64,000 nt of DNA from ZC4RG30 sp039917615 (GCA_039917615.1 JBDSJD010000017.1:62001-126000), one strand, 5' to 3'; counted from the first letter of the stretch, positions 8,203 through 16,881 are shown. Notes: generated from the letters alone by a model not told the origin. A program made the numbers and translations.

Positions 8203-9072
8203 TCATTGGGTACGGTCCAGTCCAAGCGCCTTGATCGCGTTGTTCTTCATAATGAGCTCACGCACCTCGGGGCGGAACCCAGCCGCATCGTAATCCTTGA
8301 TCCACCTTTCCGGGGTGATCACCGGATAGTCGGTGCCAAACAGCATCTTGTGCTTGAGCTGCGTGTTCGCATAGTGAATCAGCTGCGGCGGAAAATACTT
8401 CGGCGACCAGCCAGACAGGTCGATGTAGACATTCTGCTTATGCAGGCACACCGACAGCGCTTCGTCCTGCCAGGGCCAGGATGGGTGCGCGATGATGACG
8501 GTCATGTCGGGAAAGTCCGCGGCTACATCGTCGAGATGCATGGGGTTCGAATACTTCAGGCGCAGGCCGCCGCCGCCCCGCAGCCCCGAGCCGATGCCCG
8601 AATGGCCGCTGTGGAAAATCACCGGCATCTTCGCTTCGGCCATCGCCTCGTACATCGGGTAGGCCATGCGGTCGTTGGGGAAAAAACCCTGGCAGGTGGG
8701 GTGGAACTTGAAGCCGCTGATGCCGTCGGCAATCAGTTTTTTCACTTCGCGCAGGCCCATCTTGCCCTTGTGCGGATCAACGCTGCCGAAGGCCATCATC
8801 ATGTCGCTGTTCGCCTTGGCGGCATCGAGTACTTCTTCATTAGGGATGCGGCGCTGTCCCATCTCGAACTCGGTATCGACCGTGAACATCACGAGGCCGA
8901 TCTTCTGGCTGCGATAGAACTCGACCGTTTCGAGGATGGTGGGTGGAGAGCCCGACTTGAAGTATTTCTTCTTCTGTTCCTCGATCTCCTGGCCGTAATC
9001 GTCATCCGGCTGACGGCAGGAAACCTGGGCGTGGGTGTGGACGTCGATGGCAACCAGGTCCGAGGTTTTCAT
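8203..9072 (-). CDS. Amidohydrolase-2 family metal-dependent hydrolase/decarboxylase
   Basis: This is a 289-residue TIM-barrel enzyme. Metal ligands of the family are visible: HTH at residues 12-14 (DVHTHAQ), the His in VIFHSGHS, the His in IIAHPSW, and the Asp in LFGTDYP. This family includes the ACMSD and gamma-resorcylate decarboxylases, which act on carboxylated aromatic or pyrone-like compounds. That matches the aromatic-acid-type transporter downstream. The start at 9072 (MKTSDL) fits the family better than the ATG at 9090, which adds six residues. The exact reaction cannot be told from sequence. Confidence 0.85.
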   Translation of the reverse strand: MKTSDLVAIDVHTHAQVSCRQPDDDYGQEIEEQKKKYFKSGSPPTILETVEFYRSQKIGLVMFTVDTEFEMGQRRIPNEEVLDAAKANSDMMMAFGSVDPHKGKMGLREVKKLIADGISGFKFHPTCQGFFPNDRMAYPMYEAMAEAKMPVIFHSGHSGIGSGLRGGGGLRLKYSNPMHLDDVAADFPDMTVIIAHPSWPWQDEALSVCLHKQNVYIDLSGWSPKYFPPQLIHYANTQLKHKMLFGTDYPVITPERWIKDYDAAGFRPEVRELIMKNNAIKALGLDRTQ

Positions 9073-9109
9073 GGCGTGGCATTTTGCCACAGGAGGATCA
9101 CAGCCGAAG

Positions 9110-9448
9110 CTATTCGCCCAGAATCTCGTTCAGACCCTCGATTACCTTTGCAATCTGCGACGGCTCCAGCGCTGCCAGGCGCTTGCCGACACGCAACACG
9201 GACACTGTACGTATCTGACTGATCTTCACCCAGGTCGGCTTACCCAGTGTCGAGCGGCCCAGATCCAGGGTGAGGGGAAAGCCCGCAGCCTGCGCCTGGG
9301 TGGTCAGCGCCACCGCGATGACGGTGCCTGAGCGCGCATTGAACACATCGTGGCTCAGAATCAAAACGAGCCGGCGCCCGGACTGCTCATGACCACGCAC
9401 CGGATTCAGGTCGGCCCAGCGCACTTCCCCTCTTAGAATGCGGGCCAA
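9110..9448 (-). CDS. MazF/PemK-family endoribonuclease toxin
   Basis: This is a 112-residue protein with the MazF pattern: RGEVRWADLNP at the N-terminus, then the basic loop RGHEQSGRRLVLILSHD, where catalytic Arg and Ser/Thr residues sit, and AVALTT in the next strand. Free MazF cuts single-stranded RNA at short sequence motifs. Its start overlaps the antitoxin 3' end by 16 bases, so the pair is translationally coupled. Confidence 0.9.
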   Translation of the reverse strand: MARILRGEVRWADLNPVRGHEQSGRRLVLILSHDVFNARSGTVIAVALTTQAQAAGFPLTLDLGRSTLGKPTWVKISQIRTVSVLRVGKRLAALEPSQIAKVIEGLNEILGE

Positions 9449-9675
9449 GCGCCTGCTTCTTCGTCAAGACCTTCATCCGCCAGTGCTTGCTCCTGCGCCG
9501 GATCGAGCTTCGCGCACTCGGCGGCAAGGCGGCCACCCTGCAGACGGTCGATCTTTTCCTGCACAGCTGCCTGAATGGCGCGGCTGCGATTAGGAAACAC
9601 TTGCTGCGCCACAAGGCCGTCGAGCTGGCGAAGCGTTTCTTGCTGCAGGGTAATAGCCACTTTCACGCTGGCCAT
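9433..9675 (-). CDS. Ribbon-helix-helix antitoxin of the MazF pair
   Basis: This is an 80-residue protein. MASVKVAITLQQETLRQLDGL gives the beta-strand and first helix, and FPNRSRAIQAAVQEKI is the second helix of an RHH DNA-binding fold, as in MazE-like antitoxins of the NdoAI type. The acidic C-terminus (CAKLDPAQEQALADEGLDEE) is the expected toxin-binding tail. A perfect 10-bp palindrome 9 bases upstream of the start (9684-9708) is the likely operator. Confidence 0.87.
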   Translation of the reverse strand: MASVKVAITLQQETLRQLDGLVAQQVFPNRSRAIQAAVQEKIDRLQGGRLAAECAKLDPAQEQALADEGLDEEAGAWPAF

Positions 9676-9683
9676 GATGAACT

Positions 9684-9708
9684 CCGGTATGATGAATTAT
9701 CATACCGG
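9684..9708. promoter_or_regulatory. Perfect 10-bp palindrome, probable mazEF operator
   Basis: The arms CCGGTATGAT (9684-9693) and ATCATACCGG (9699-9708) are exact complements around a 5-base AT-rich centre. The element lies 9 bases upstream of the RHH antitoxin start and overlaps the last codons and stop of the neighbouring vapC-like gene (stop at 9700-9702). It fits an autoregulatory operator. No T-run follows either arm, so terminator function is less likely. Confidence 0.65.
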
Positions 9709-10119
9709 ATTCAGCACATCCATACCGGCAAAGTCCCGCGAATTGTCCGTAACCACCCTGCAGTCATGCACTGCCGCGATGGCCGCCACGATCATGTCGA
9801 GCGGACTGCGCGGTTTTCCGGAGCGTTTGCCGTCGGCCATCAGGCGCGCCCATACCAGCGCCGCGCGCTGGTCGAAGGACAAGATGCGGCCTGTGAATAG
9901 CGCTTCAGGCCCTTCCGGACCGCGATACCAGGTCTCGAGTCCGGTACGTCTGGCACCGCGCGGCAACTCCAGAATCCCCTTCCAGATTTCGGCGAGGGTC
10001 ATGGTCGATATGAATAGCTGGTCGTCTGATTGCTTGCTCATCCAGGCCAGCAAGCCAGGCGATGGGGCTGGTTTGATCAGATTGCTGAGAATGTTCGTGT
10101 CGAGCAGAAAGCCCGTCAC
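9700..10119 (-). CDS. VapC-family PIN-domain toxin (FitB-like)
   Basis: This is a 139-residue PIN nuclease. The acidic active-site residues are visible in order: D7 (LLDTNIL), E44 (LAEIWKGI), D108 (SPLDMIVAAIA) and the D125-D129 segment (VTDNSRDF). The long ISTMTLAEIWKGILELP segment is typical of the FitB subgroup. Translation starts at GTG 10119 and overlaps the antitoxin stop by 4 bases. By family it is an Mg-dependent RNase, inhibited by the product of 10116-10418. Confidence 0.9.
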   Translation of the reverse strand: MTGFLLDTNILSNLIKPAPSPGLLAWMSKQSDDQLFISTMTLAEIWKGILELPRGARRTGLETWYRGPEGPEALFTGRILSFDQRAALVWARLMADGKRSGKPRSPLDMIVAAIAAVHDCRVVTDNSRDFAGMDVLNPV

Positions 10120-10418
10120 AATCGAACCTTGCGCTCATGCGCCTTCACACGCGCCAGATCAAGCTCTGCGCCCACCAGTGGCGAGCGCAGTAGCGCGGCC
10201 AGGATGCGCCCGTTTTTTGGGGCCTCGTCTCCCAAACCTCGCTGCACGTCCGCACGCAGGCGCTCCGCATCATGACTCTGGTCTGCCAGACGCCTTGCCA
10301 AGCGGCGAATCAACTCCCGATCAGAAACCCGGCCGAGCACCTCGAAACGCGTCATCCCCTGGTTGGCGAGCCGGGATCGGTAGTTGCGCAGCGCGCGACG
10401 TTGCGGCGAATCGCCCAT
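10116..10418 (-). CDS. Probable antitoxin partner of the VapC-like toxin
   Basis: This is a 100-residue, strongly basic and helical protein (RALRNYRSRLANQGMTRFEVLGR). It shows no clear AbrB or RHH signature. Its place directly upstream of the PIN toxin, the 4-base coupled overlap, and an inverted repeat 17 bases upstream support the antitoxin role. Similar short proteins beginning with RALRxYRxRL occur before FitB-like PIN genes. The DNA-binding mode is not evident from sequence. Confidence 0.75.
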   Translation of the reverse strand: MGDSPQRRALRNYRSRLANQGMTRFEVLGRVSDRELIRRLARRLADQSHDAERLRADVQRGLGDEAPKNGRILAALLRSPLVGAELDLARVKAHERKVRL

Positions 10419-10434
10419 GGCTTGGCACTCCAGA

Positions 10435-10460
10435 TATATCCAGTAATATACCCGGATATA
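10435..10460. promoter_or_regulatory. Inverted repeat in the promoter of the VapBC-like pair
   Basis: TATATCC (10435-10441) and GGATATA (10454-10460) are perfect complements with a 12-base AT-rich spacer. The repeat starts 17 bases upstream of the antitoxin ATG in a conspicuously AT-rich island that also contains -10-like hexamers. It is a probable autoregulatory operator. Confidence 0.55.
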
Positions 10461-10527
10461 ATACCCCGCAACGCCCTCGATCTCAATTCGTGAAACTGCT
10501 GGTTACGGGTGGAAACAGACCGGGGGC

Positions 10528-11892
10528 TCAGGCGTCCATCAGCGCCAGCAAGTCCTTCGTTCTGGCCTGCATCAGTGCCGCATCGCCGCGAGTTTCCACA
10601 TTAAGGCGCACCAGCGGCTCGGTGTTCGAGGCCCGCAGGTTGAAACGCCAGGTGTCGAATTCCATTGAGAGGCCGTCTGTGTAGTCCACGGACTTCGCCT
10701 GCGACTTGTACTGCGCCTCGGCACGAGCCAGCACCGCCTTCGCCCCACCCTTGGCCGGGTCGAGCTTGCGGTTGATCTCGCCGCTGGCCGGGAACATCCG
10801 CATGCGCTCGCCCACCAGCTGCGACAGGCTCTTGCCTGTCTCGCTGATCACCTGCAGCACGATCAGCCAGGGGATCATGCCGCTGTCGCAATAGGCGAAA
10901 TCGCGGAAATAGTGGTGGGCGCTCATTTCGCCGCCGTAGGCACCATCGCATTCGCGCATGACCTGCTTGATGAAGGCGTGGCCGGATTTGGACAGCACCG
11001 CCTTTCCACCGTTCTTCGCCACGATGTCGAGGGTATTCCAGGTGAGGCGCGGGTCGTGGACGATGCGGCCGCCCTTCTCGCGCTTCAGGAACACCTCGGC
11101 CAGCAGGCCCACGAGGTAGTAACCCTCGATGAAAGTGCCGTGCTCATCGAAGAAAAAGCAGCGATCGAAATCGCCATCCCAGGCCAGGCCCACATCGGCC
11201 TTGTGCTTCACGATTGCATCGATGGTTGGCTGGCGGTTTTCTTCCAGCATCGGATTCGGCACGCCGTTCGGAAATGTTCCGTCCGCGTTGTGGTGGATCT
11301 TGATGAACTGGAATGGCAGGTGCGGTTCGAGGCGGTCCACCACCATGCCGGCGCCGCCGTTGCCGGCGTTGACCACGACCTTCAGGGGTTTGAGCTTTTT
11401 GAGATCTACATAGCTCAGCAGGTGTGCGTCGTATTTGGCATTAACGTCGATGTTCGTGACCTTGCCCGGCACCGCAGACTTTGGCGGCAGCTGGTTGGTC
11501 TCGATCAGCTTCGCCATGTCCATCAGGCCGTTGTCCGCGCTTATTGGCTTCGATTTTTCGCGCACGAATTTCATGCCGTTGTAGTCCGGCGGGTTGTGGC
11601 TGGCGGTAACCATGATGCCGCCGTCGAAGCCTTGGGCGAAGGTGGCGAAGTAGATGCCTTCCGTGCCGCAGAGGCCGATGTCGGAGACGTTGACGCCGGA
11701 GTCGGTCAGGCCCCGGACCAGGGCCTTGCACAGCTGGTCGCTGGACAGGCGGATGTCCCGGCCCACGCAGACGCTTTTAGGCTTGAGGAAGGCGGCGTAG
11801 GCCTGGCCGATCTGGTAGGCCAGGGTTTCGTTGAGTTCGTCGGGGATGCGTCCACGGACGTCGTAGGCTTTGAAGGCGGTTAGGATTGTCAT
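10528..11892 (-). CDS. Phosphomannomutase/phosphoglucomutase
   Basis: This is a 454-residue alpha-D-phosphohexomutase of the AlgC/ManB type. It has the phosphoserine loop TASHNP with S98, the metal loop DGDFDR around residue 240, the sugar-specificity loop GGEMSAHHYF, and the C-terminal phosphate-binding RASNTEP. It interconverts mannose- or glucose-6-P and the 1-phosphates. Together with gmd/fcl at the other end of the locus it would feed GDP-mannose and GDP-fucose; no mannose-1-P guanylyltransferase lies in the window. It is the left-most gene of the polysaccharide locus. Confidence 0.94.
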   Translation of the reverse strand: MTILTAFKAYDVRGRIPDELNETLAYQIGQAYAAFLKPKSVCVGRDIRLSSDQLCKALVRGLTDSGVNVSDIGLCGTEGIYFATFAQGFDGGIMVTASHNPPDYNGMKFVREKSKPISADNGLMDMAKLIETNQLPPKSAVPGKVTNIDVNAKYDAHLLSYVDLKKLKPLKVVVNAGNGGAGMVVDRLEPHLPFQFIKIHHNADGTFPNGVPNPMLEENRQPTIDAIVKHKADVGLAWDGDFDRCFFFDEHGTFIEGYYLVGLLAEVFLKREKGGRIVHDPRLTWNTLDIVAKNGGKAVLSKSGHAFIKQVMRECDGAYGGEMSAHHYFRDFAYCDSGMIPWLIVLQVISETGKSLSQLVGERMRMFPASGEINRKLDPAKGGAKAVLARAEAQYKSQAKSVDYTDGLSMEFDTWRFNLRASNTEPLVRLNVETRGDAALMQARTKDLLALMDA

Positions 11893-11940
11893 GGGAGGAG
11901 TCTAGCGCAGACTCCAGGAGTCTTCAGTCCGGCCGTAACC

Positions 11941-13017
11941 TTAGTGCCCCGACGAAACGTCCCCGCGGCGGAACCATTGTGGTAACGATCCGACGAAACG
12001 GGAAGCGCTGCGTACGAATATCAGCCAGAGGCCAAAAGCCAGACCAAAGCCGACGAAAAGGACCAAGGTCGGCAGTTCGTTTCGATACGCCCAGATACCG
12101 AACCCACAACTGGCAACCGATACTACGAAATAGAGCGTGCAGATGGCGCGCACCGACATTCCGGCGGCGATCAGCACGTGATGGAAATGCCCCGAATCCG
12201 CCGTTGTCGGGGGCAACCCGCGAACGAGTCGGCGGGTTGTGCTGGCGAATAGCTCAAATATGGGGATCGGCATCAACCACAACACGATCATGGGACTCAG
12301 ACCGATGGTTGCCGGCTGGACCATGGAGAGCGACAGTCCGGCAAGAAGAAAGCCCAGCAGAGTGCTGCCCGCATCACCCATGAATGTCCGGATCGGCCGA
12401 TTGAGATGCGTGGGCAAATTGAACATCAGGAAAGCTGCCACAGCACCCAGCATACTACCGGCAATCAAAAGTGTTCCCGCTGAACCGCTCAACGAGGACA
12501 CCGTCATGATACCCCCGAGAGCCACCAACCCTGCGCTTCCAGCAAGACCATCCAGACCATCGAGCATGTTGAAGGCGTTGATCAGCGCGACGATGGAGAT
12601 CACGGTGAATGGCAACGACAGCACACCAAGATCGATATCGCCCCAGCCCATCAGGTCGCCAAGATTGCGGACCAGATAGCCTGAGCTATATACGAGAGCA
12701 ACTGCGGCAGAGAGGTGTGCGAACAGGCGAACCTTCGGTGGAAGGTTGAACCGGTCGTCCAGAGCGCCGAGAACCACCATGAACGCTGATACAACCAGCA
12801 CACTCATACCGCCGTGGCCGAGATCTCCACCGCCCAAGGCGGCAACCAGAAGGCCGGAGAACATCGCAAGGCCGCCAACCACAGGAACCTCGCCGTGGTG
12901 CGTCTTGCGGCCACCAGGTCTATCAATCAACCCCACCACTTCAGCGAACGGGCGAAGTGCGAGCAGCATGGTGCATGACACCAGGAACGACGCTATCGAC
13001 GCCGGAATAACTTGCAT
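11941..13017 (-). CDS. Undecaprenyl-phosphate sugar-1-phosphate transferase (WecA/MraY family)
   Basis: This 358-residue protein has about 10-11 membrane helices. It carries the family motifs: GALDDRFNLPPK with the DD pair near residue 95, NAFNMLDGLDGLAG near 150, and FMGDAGSTLLGF near 220. It transfers a HexNAc-1-phosphate from UDP to undecaprenyl phosphate and so starts each polysaccharide repeat unit on the cytoplasmic face. The donor is probably UDP-GlcNAc or a derivative. It is separated from the operon upstream by 170 bases in which I see no gene. Confidence 0.92.
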   Translation of the reverse strand: MQVIPASIASFLVSCTMLLALRPFAEVVGLIDRPGGRKTHHGEVPVVGGLAMFSGLLVAALGGGDLGHGGMSVLVVSAFMVVLGALDDRFNLPPKVRLFAHLSAAVALVYSSGYLVRNLGDLMGWGDIDLGVLSLPFTVISIVALINAFNMLDGLDGLAGSAGLVALGGIMTVSSLSGSAGTLLIAGSMLGAVAAFLMFNLPTHLNRPIRTFMGDAGSTLLGFLLAGLSLSMVQPATIGLSPMIVLWLMPIPIFELFASTTRRLVRGLPPTTADSGHFHHVLIAAGMSVRAICTLYFVVSVASCGFGIWAYRNELPTLVLFVGFGLAFGLWLIFVRSASRFVGSLPQWFRRGDVSSGH

Positions 13018-13187
13018 TGGCCTTCCGCCCCTATGACATTTACATTCTTATGTTGACAGAATCCTGGTCAATCAGGCAACAGCTGTCGATTTGCACCCTC
13101 GCAGGATTTTTCCGTCCATTTACGCGATTGCGTCATCAAGGTTAGTTACTCAGCAGTCACGACATGGAACTATCACTGTGTAGAGTC

Positions 13188-13949
13188 TTATCCTTGACGG
13201 AATTTCTTGAGCCCAATCAAGGCAAGCAGCAAATGCCGGAAGAATATGAAGATATCCGGATACCTCCGGAGAATTTCGGGACGCTGGATCGTACGTACCA
13301 GCCACGCAAGGCGTAGCTTCCACCAGATAGGGGCGATGGGTGGCGTCACCCCGGCATACCAATCGAAAACTGCGCCGATCGATACGGCAAACCTTGCATG
13401 GATCTTCGACTTGTGACGATGCACCCATTTTTCCTGCTTCGGCACCGTCATTCCGATGAATAGGATGTCCGGCGCGAACTGGTTGACGCTGTCGAGCATG
13501 ATCCGCTCGTCCTCTTCGCTGAACACCGGCTTGTAAGGCGGTGAAAAGCTGCCAACGGCCACATTGGGAAATTCTCGTGCTATCCGCTCACGAATTCTGC
13601 CGAGAGTATTCTCGGTCGAACCGAGAAAAAAAGCGCGCCCATTATGCTCTTCAAGCCGGGCGATGAAGGACGCGAATACGTCCGGCCCCTGATTTGCCCG
13701 AATCAGCCGCCTCTTGAGGACGATACTCGCCAGGCCAAAATAGACTCCATCAAGGACCAAGACATCGCTGGCCTTTAGTGCCGCCCGGAATTCCGGTTCG
13801 TGCGTCGAAACCCCGTAAGAGTTCGGGCTGATCGTATTTACACTGCGGCATGGCCCGTCCCAAGGCAGGACGTTGAGATCATCCGAAAAGACCCGAAAGC
13901 CAAACACCTCGACATACTTCGGAACGTTCGACGCAGAAGTCTCTTTCAC
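13188..13949 (-). CDS. WecG/TagA/CpsF-family glycosyltransferase
   Basis: This is a 253-residue GT26 protein. It adds a sugar, usually ManNAc or ManNAcA, to the lipid-linked first sugar. Family features visible are VNTISPNSYGVST, the Asp in VLVLDGVYF, AFFLGSTENTLGRI, and the C-terminal FIGMTVPKQEKWVHRH and AVFDWYAGVTPPIAPIWW segments. I place the start at GTG 13949, preceded by GGTGGAG, 13 bases past the stop of the upstream methyltransferase. An ATG at 14198 would force a 236-base overlap. It is the last gene of the main minus-strand operon. Confidence 0.88.
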   Translation of the reverse strand: MKETSASNVPKYVEVFGFRVFSDDLNVLPWDGPCRSVNTISPNSYGVSTHEPEFRAALKASDVLVLDGVYFGLASIVLKRRLIRANQGPDVFASFIARLEEHNGRAFFLGSTENTLGRIRERIAREFPNVAVGSFSPPYKPVFSEEDERIMLDSVNQFAPDILFIGMTVPKQEKWVHRHKSKIHARFAVSIGAVFDWYAGVTPPIAPIWWKLRLAWLVRTIQRPEILRRYPDIFIFFRHLLLALIGLKKFRQG

Positions 13950-13962
13950 GACTCCACCCAGA

Positions 13963-14682
13963 CTAGCGGAATTGCGTTTCGCAAAAAATGGGGTCGTCCT
14001 TTCTTGCAAAGAATAGGTCCATCTGCCAGCACGCCCCGTCGAGTGAACGCAACATGGGATCGGCAAGGTGATAGCAGCGAAAGTCGAGTGTCTCCAAGTG
14101 TGCGCACATCTCGTGAAACAGCAGCGTTCCTGGGGTGTGACGATGCATGTAACACTCCATGATGATGAAATCAGTATCCCGCAGCGTGGCAACCGCACCC
14201 TTGAGAATGGGCACTTCGAAGCCGTGGGTATCGAACTTCACGAGAAAAGATCCCTGGCACCGCTTCGCTTGAACAATGCCGTCGAGAGAATAGGAGCGAA
14301 CTTTACGCGGTGTGCCGCCATGGCCACTAACCGTACTGCCGTCAAGATCAGCACTGACAGTGAGTTCCACGGATTCTCCGTCATTCTCGCCGGCTACGCC
14401 TAGAACGTAGTCGAACCGATCCTCTGCCCCCTTTAGACGCTTCAGCGCAGGTTCGCGCTCAATGAGCGGATCGATTCCGATGAATCGTGCATCGGGAAAG
14501 AGCGGCAGCGCGGCTCGACTCCAGCGTCCCGTCGACGCACCGATGTCGATCACCGTACGCACACGTTGTGCACGCTGCGCCGTCCATGCAAGTACAGAGT
14601 CCATATCGAACCCGTGCTTGTAAATCTGAATGCCGAATGGCCTCAACGCCGAATTGGCAAACTTGAGCAGCTCACGCTTCAT
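13963..14682 (-). CDS. FkbM-family methyltransferase
   Basis: This is a 239-residue SAM-dependent methyltransferase. The SAM motif VIDIGASTGRWSRAA lies near residue 45, and the FkbM pattern continues with FIGIDPLIE, VKFDTHGFEVPILKGA and FIIMECYM. Such enzymes O-methylate sugars in polysaccharide loci. Its start at 14682 forms an ATGA overlap with the preceding glycosyltransferase gene. The methylated position is unknown. Confidence 0.88.
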   Translation of the reverse strand: MKRELLKFANSALRPFGIQIYKHGFDMDSVLAWTAQRAQRVRTVIDIGASTGRWSRAALPLFPDARFIGIDPLIEREPALKRLKGAEDRFDYVLGVAGENDGESVELTVSADLDGSTVSGHGGTPRKVRSYSLDGIVQAKRCQGSFLVKFDTHGFEVPILKGAVATLRDTDFIIMECYMHRHTPGTLLFHEMCAHLETLDFRCYHLADPMLRSLDGACWQMDLFFARKDDPIFCETQFR

Positions 14683-15674
14683 CGCCCCTCTCCCGGTAAT
14701 GCCCACCCCATCAGCGCGGACACCCATTTTCGTATGCAATAGCCTTCCAGCGCCGGCGAAAAGACCGGCTCACTCTCGAGAAAGGACAAATCGGGAAAGT
14801 CGCCATGACTACCGCCGATAACGTATATCGACTCACGTGTGTGAAAATCTTCTTTCAAGATCGCCTCATTCGTCGTTATGAGTTTACGATGCGCCCCCAG
14901 CGCTTCGAAGGTGCGCATTGTAAAGCCGGATTGGGAATTGTTCGGCAAATCCACGATAGCCACTGCGGAACGATAGATATCCACCACCTGCTCGGGGGCT
15001 AACCAGCGGAAATGCACCGACCGCAATCGCCGGCCCCGAAGCAGCATGCGCAGGAAGAATATCGGCGAGACAACGAGATACTTGTTGAACCGCAAACCGG
15101 AGTGCCGAGCCCAATCCTCAAATGCCGCGAGCTGTTCATATCGTCGCATACTGGAGGCGACGCCGACGAAGGCTAGATCCCACGATCTCCTGCCCGGGGC
15201 CCGAAGCTCTCGAAACCGCGTGGCATAAAAAAGGGGCAGATAGCGCAGTTCTGGATGTTTCCCAACGTCCTGAGGGTCGAAACTGAACACCTGATCGAAA
15301 TAGCCTACATACGGCAGGTAGTCGTGCGTGCGCAAAGAATCCCAGTAGTAAAGAACGAACCGAGCGCCCGACAATGCTTCCCGGTAGATGCGCACCAGAT
15401 GTCCGATCTGATGCACCTGAATAAACAACACGACATCGAATCGCTCCTTGCTGAAACGCCTAATGAATGAGTGGTGGTAGCGCTCAAGCCAACGGATGGC
15501 AATCCCGGAGCCCAGCAATTCGAGAATGCGCCAGACGAGCCTGGGCGGCGTGATAGGTACGAAAGTGATGTGCGCACCAAACGTCCTGCGCATCTCTGAG
15601 ATGATCTCTTGCGTATAGAAGAAATAGTCGCGTCCAACGACAAGCACACGCCGCTGAGCAACGCCTTCAGACAT
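14679..15674 (-). CDS. GT-B glycosyltransferase (CgeB-like)
   Basis: This 331-residue protein has a two-domain GT-B look. The N-terminal half starts VLVVGRDYFFYTQEI, and the middle has YYWDSLRTHDYLPYVGYFDQVFSFDPQD. The C-terminal half has VAIVDLPNNSQSGFTMRTFEALGAHRKLITTN, resembling the donor-binding E-loop of CgeB and family 1-type transferases. It overlaps the wzy-like gene stop by 8 bases. The acceptor and donor sugars are unknown. Confidence 0.75.
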   Translation of the reverse strand: MSEGVAQRRVLVVGRDYFFYTQEIISEMRRTFGAHITFVPITPPRLVWRILELLGSGIAIRWLERYHHSFIRRFSKERFDVVLFIQVHQIGHLVRIYREALSGARFVLYYWDSLRTHDYLPYVGYFDQVFSFDPQDVGKHPELRYLPLFYATRFRELRAPGRRSWDLAFVGVASSMRRYEQLAAFEDWARHSGLRFNKYLVVSPIFFLRMLLRGRRLRSVHFRWLAPEQVVDIYRSAVAIVDLPNNSQSGFTMRTFEALGAHRKLITTNEAILKEDFHTRESIYVIGGSHGDFPDLSFLESEPVFSPALEGYCIRKWVSALMGWALPGEGR

Positions 15675-16881
15675 GCTGCGTAACGATCTGAGATGATTTG
15701 ACTTGATTGGAGCGAGGTTTCAACAGCATGCCGCCGCAGATTACGGCGAGAAAGAACGGTGTGAATATTATCGACTCGCTGAGAAAGGAGAGGAACAGCA
15801 GGATACCGATGAGGCCGCGGTGTGTAAACAATCCCTGCCGGAACATCCCGATGAGGAACGGTAGCGCTAAAGGGATTCCAATACTGTAAAGCAAAAACAC
15901 GATGCCATTTGTATTACCGCGATCTGTGGTAATTCTGTCCGTGAGCTGCGTGTCGGTGTAGCCGAGCCGGGCAGATGCAGCATAGTATGCGTCGTAGTCA
16001 AAGCCGATCCCGACCATGGGCTTCTCAAGGATGACATTGACCCCAGTCAGCAGATCGTACTGGCGGGACCAGAACGAACCCCGAGATTCGCCCGCGACCT
16101 TGTCGACTACATTCAAACCCACGACGACGACAAGGGGTATCACGAGCAACCCCACCCAGAAGGATCGCGCCAGGCGAACCTGAAGCGAGCCGCGATTGAT
16201 GTACCGAAAAGCATACACACCGACAAGCATAAGCGCGATCACGAGACCGGTCGTTGACTGAGTGGATATGACGGCAGCGAGCCCCAGCAACGCGTGCCTC
16301 GCGCTGCGAAAGACAAACAGCGCCAGGTACAGAAACAGGTTCAAATAGATCTGAAACACACCGGGCTCATAAAAAAAACCATCCGGGCGTATAAAAGGGC
16401 CGGAGTTCTCGATCGTCGTGTGATAGTTGGCCACGACGAGAAATGATTGATAGGCAGTCCCATTTACATCTATGGAAAGAAACAGCTGCGATGCAATTTT
16501 CGCAAGAATGACCGTAACCAGCGCCTGCCACGCCATGAGGTGCGTGATGCCGAACAGGTCGCGGCGGAATGCCTCAGCTCCCGCACGTAAATACAGATCG
16601 AGCAGCAGCAACCCAGCGGTGAAATTGGCGAGACGAATGGCGACCGCCCCGAAATCGGCACCTGCATTGCGCAAAAGAGACGCCAATAATATGACGGCAA
16701 GCAATACGAACACCGCCGCGAGGCGTCGATCAATTGAGAGGCGTCGACCGCACAAAAGAAGATATGCGGCGGCAATGAGGGCAAACAGAGGCAACCGAGG
16801 AAATAACAGCCAGCCCCCGCTCATCAACATCGCGAAGAACAACGCCAGACGGCGCAGGAGCACGGAGCTGCGGACAATCAT
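15667..16881 (-). CDS. Wzy-like O-antigen/capsule polymerase
   Basis: This 404-residue protein is almost wholly hydrophobic with about 10-11 membrane helices. A large hydrophilic loop of roughly 55 residues (around 255-330, WSRQYDLLTGVNVILEKPMVGIGFDYDAYY) sits before the last helices. That layout and the EKPMVGIGF segment (compare the common P.x.G.G motif) fit Wzy polymerases and O-antigen ligases. Wzy polymerises lipid-linked repeats on the periplasmic face. It starts with an ATGA overlap to the upstream acyltransferase. Wzy proteins have little sequence conservation, so ligase is the alternative. Confidence 0.78.
   Translation of the reverse strand: MIVRSSVLLRRLALFFAMLMSGGWLLFPRLPLFALIAAAYLLLCGRRLSIDRRLAAVFVLLAVILLASLLRNAGADFGAVAIRLANFTAGLLLLDLYLRAGAEAFRRDLFGITHLMAWQALVTVILAKIASQLFLSIDVNGTAYQSFLVVANYHTTIENSGPFIRPDGFFYEPGVFQIYLNLFLYLALFVFRSARHALLGLAAVISTQSTTGLVIALMLVGVYAFRYINRGSLQVRLARSFWVGLLVIPLVVVVGLNVVDKVAGESRGSFWSRQYDLLTGVNVILEKPMVGIGFDYDAYYAASARLGYTDTQLTDRITTDRGNTNGIVFLLYSIGIPLALPFLIGMFRQGLFTHRGLIGILLFLSFLSESIIFTPFFLAVICGGMLLKPRSNQVKSSQIVTQHV

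Noticed and set aside
13963..14198. Extended N-terminus of the TagA-like protein starting at 14198
   Set aside because: It would overlap most of the 3' third of the FkbM gene, and the residues there look like out-of-frame translation. GTG 13949 with a good GGTGGAG site is better.
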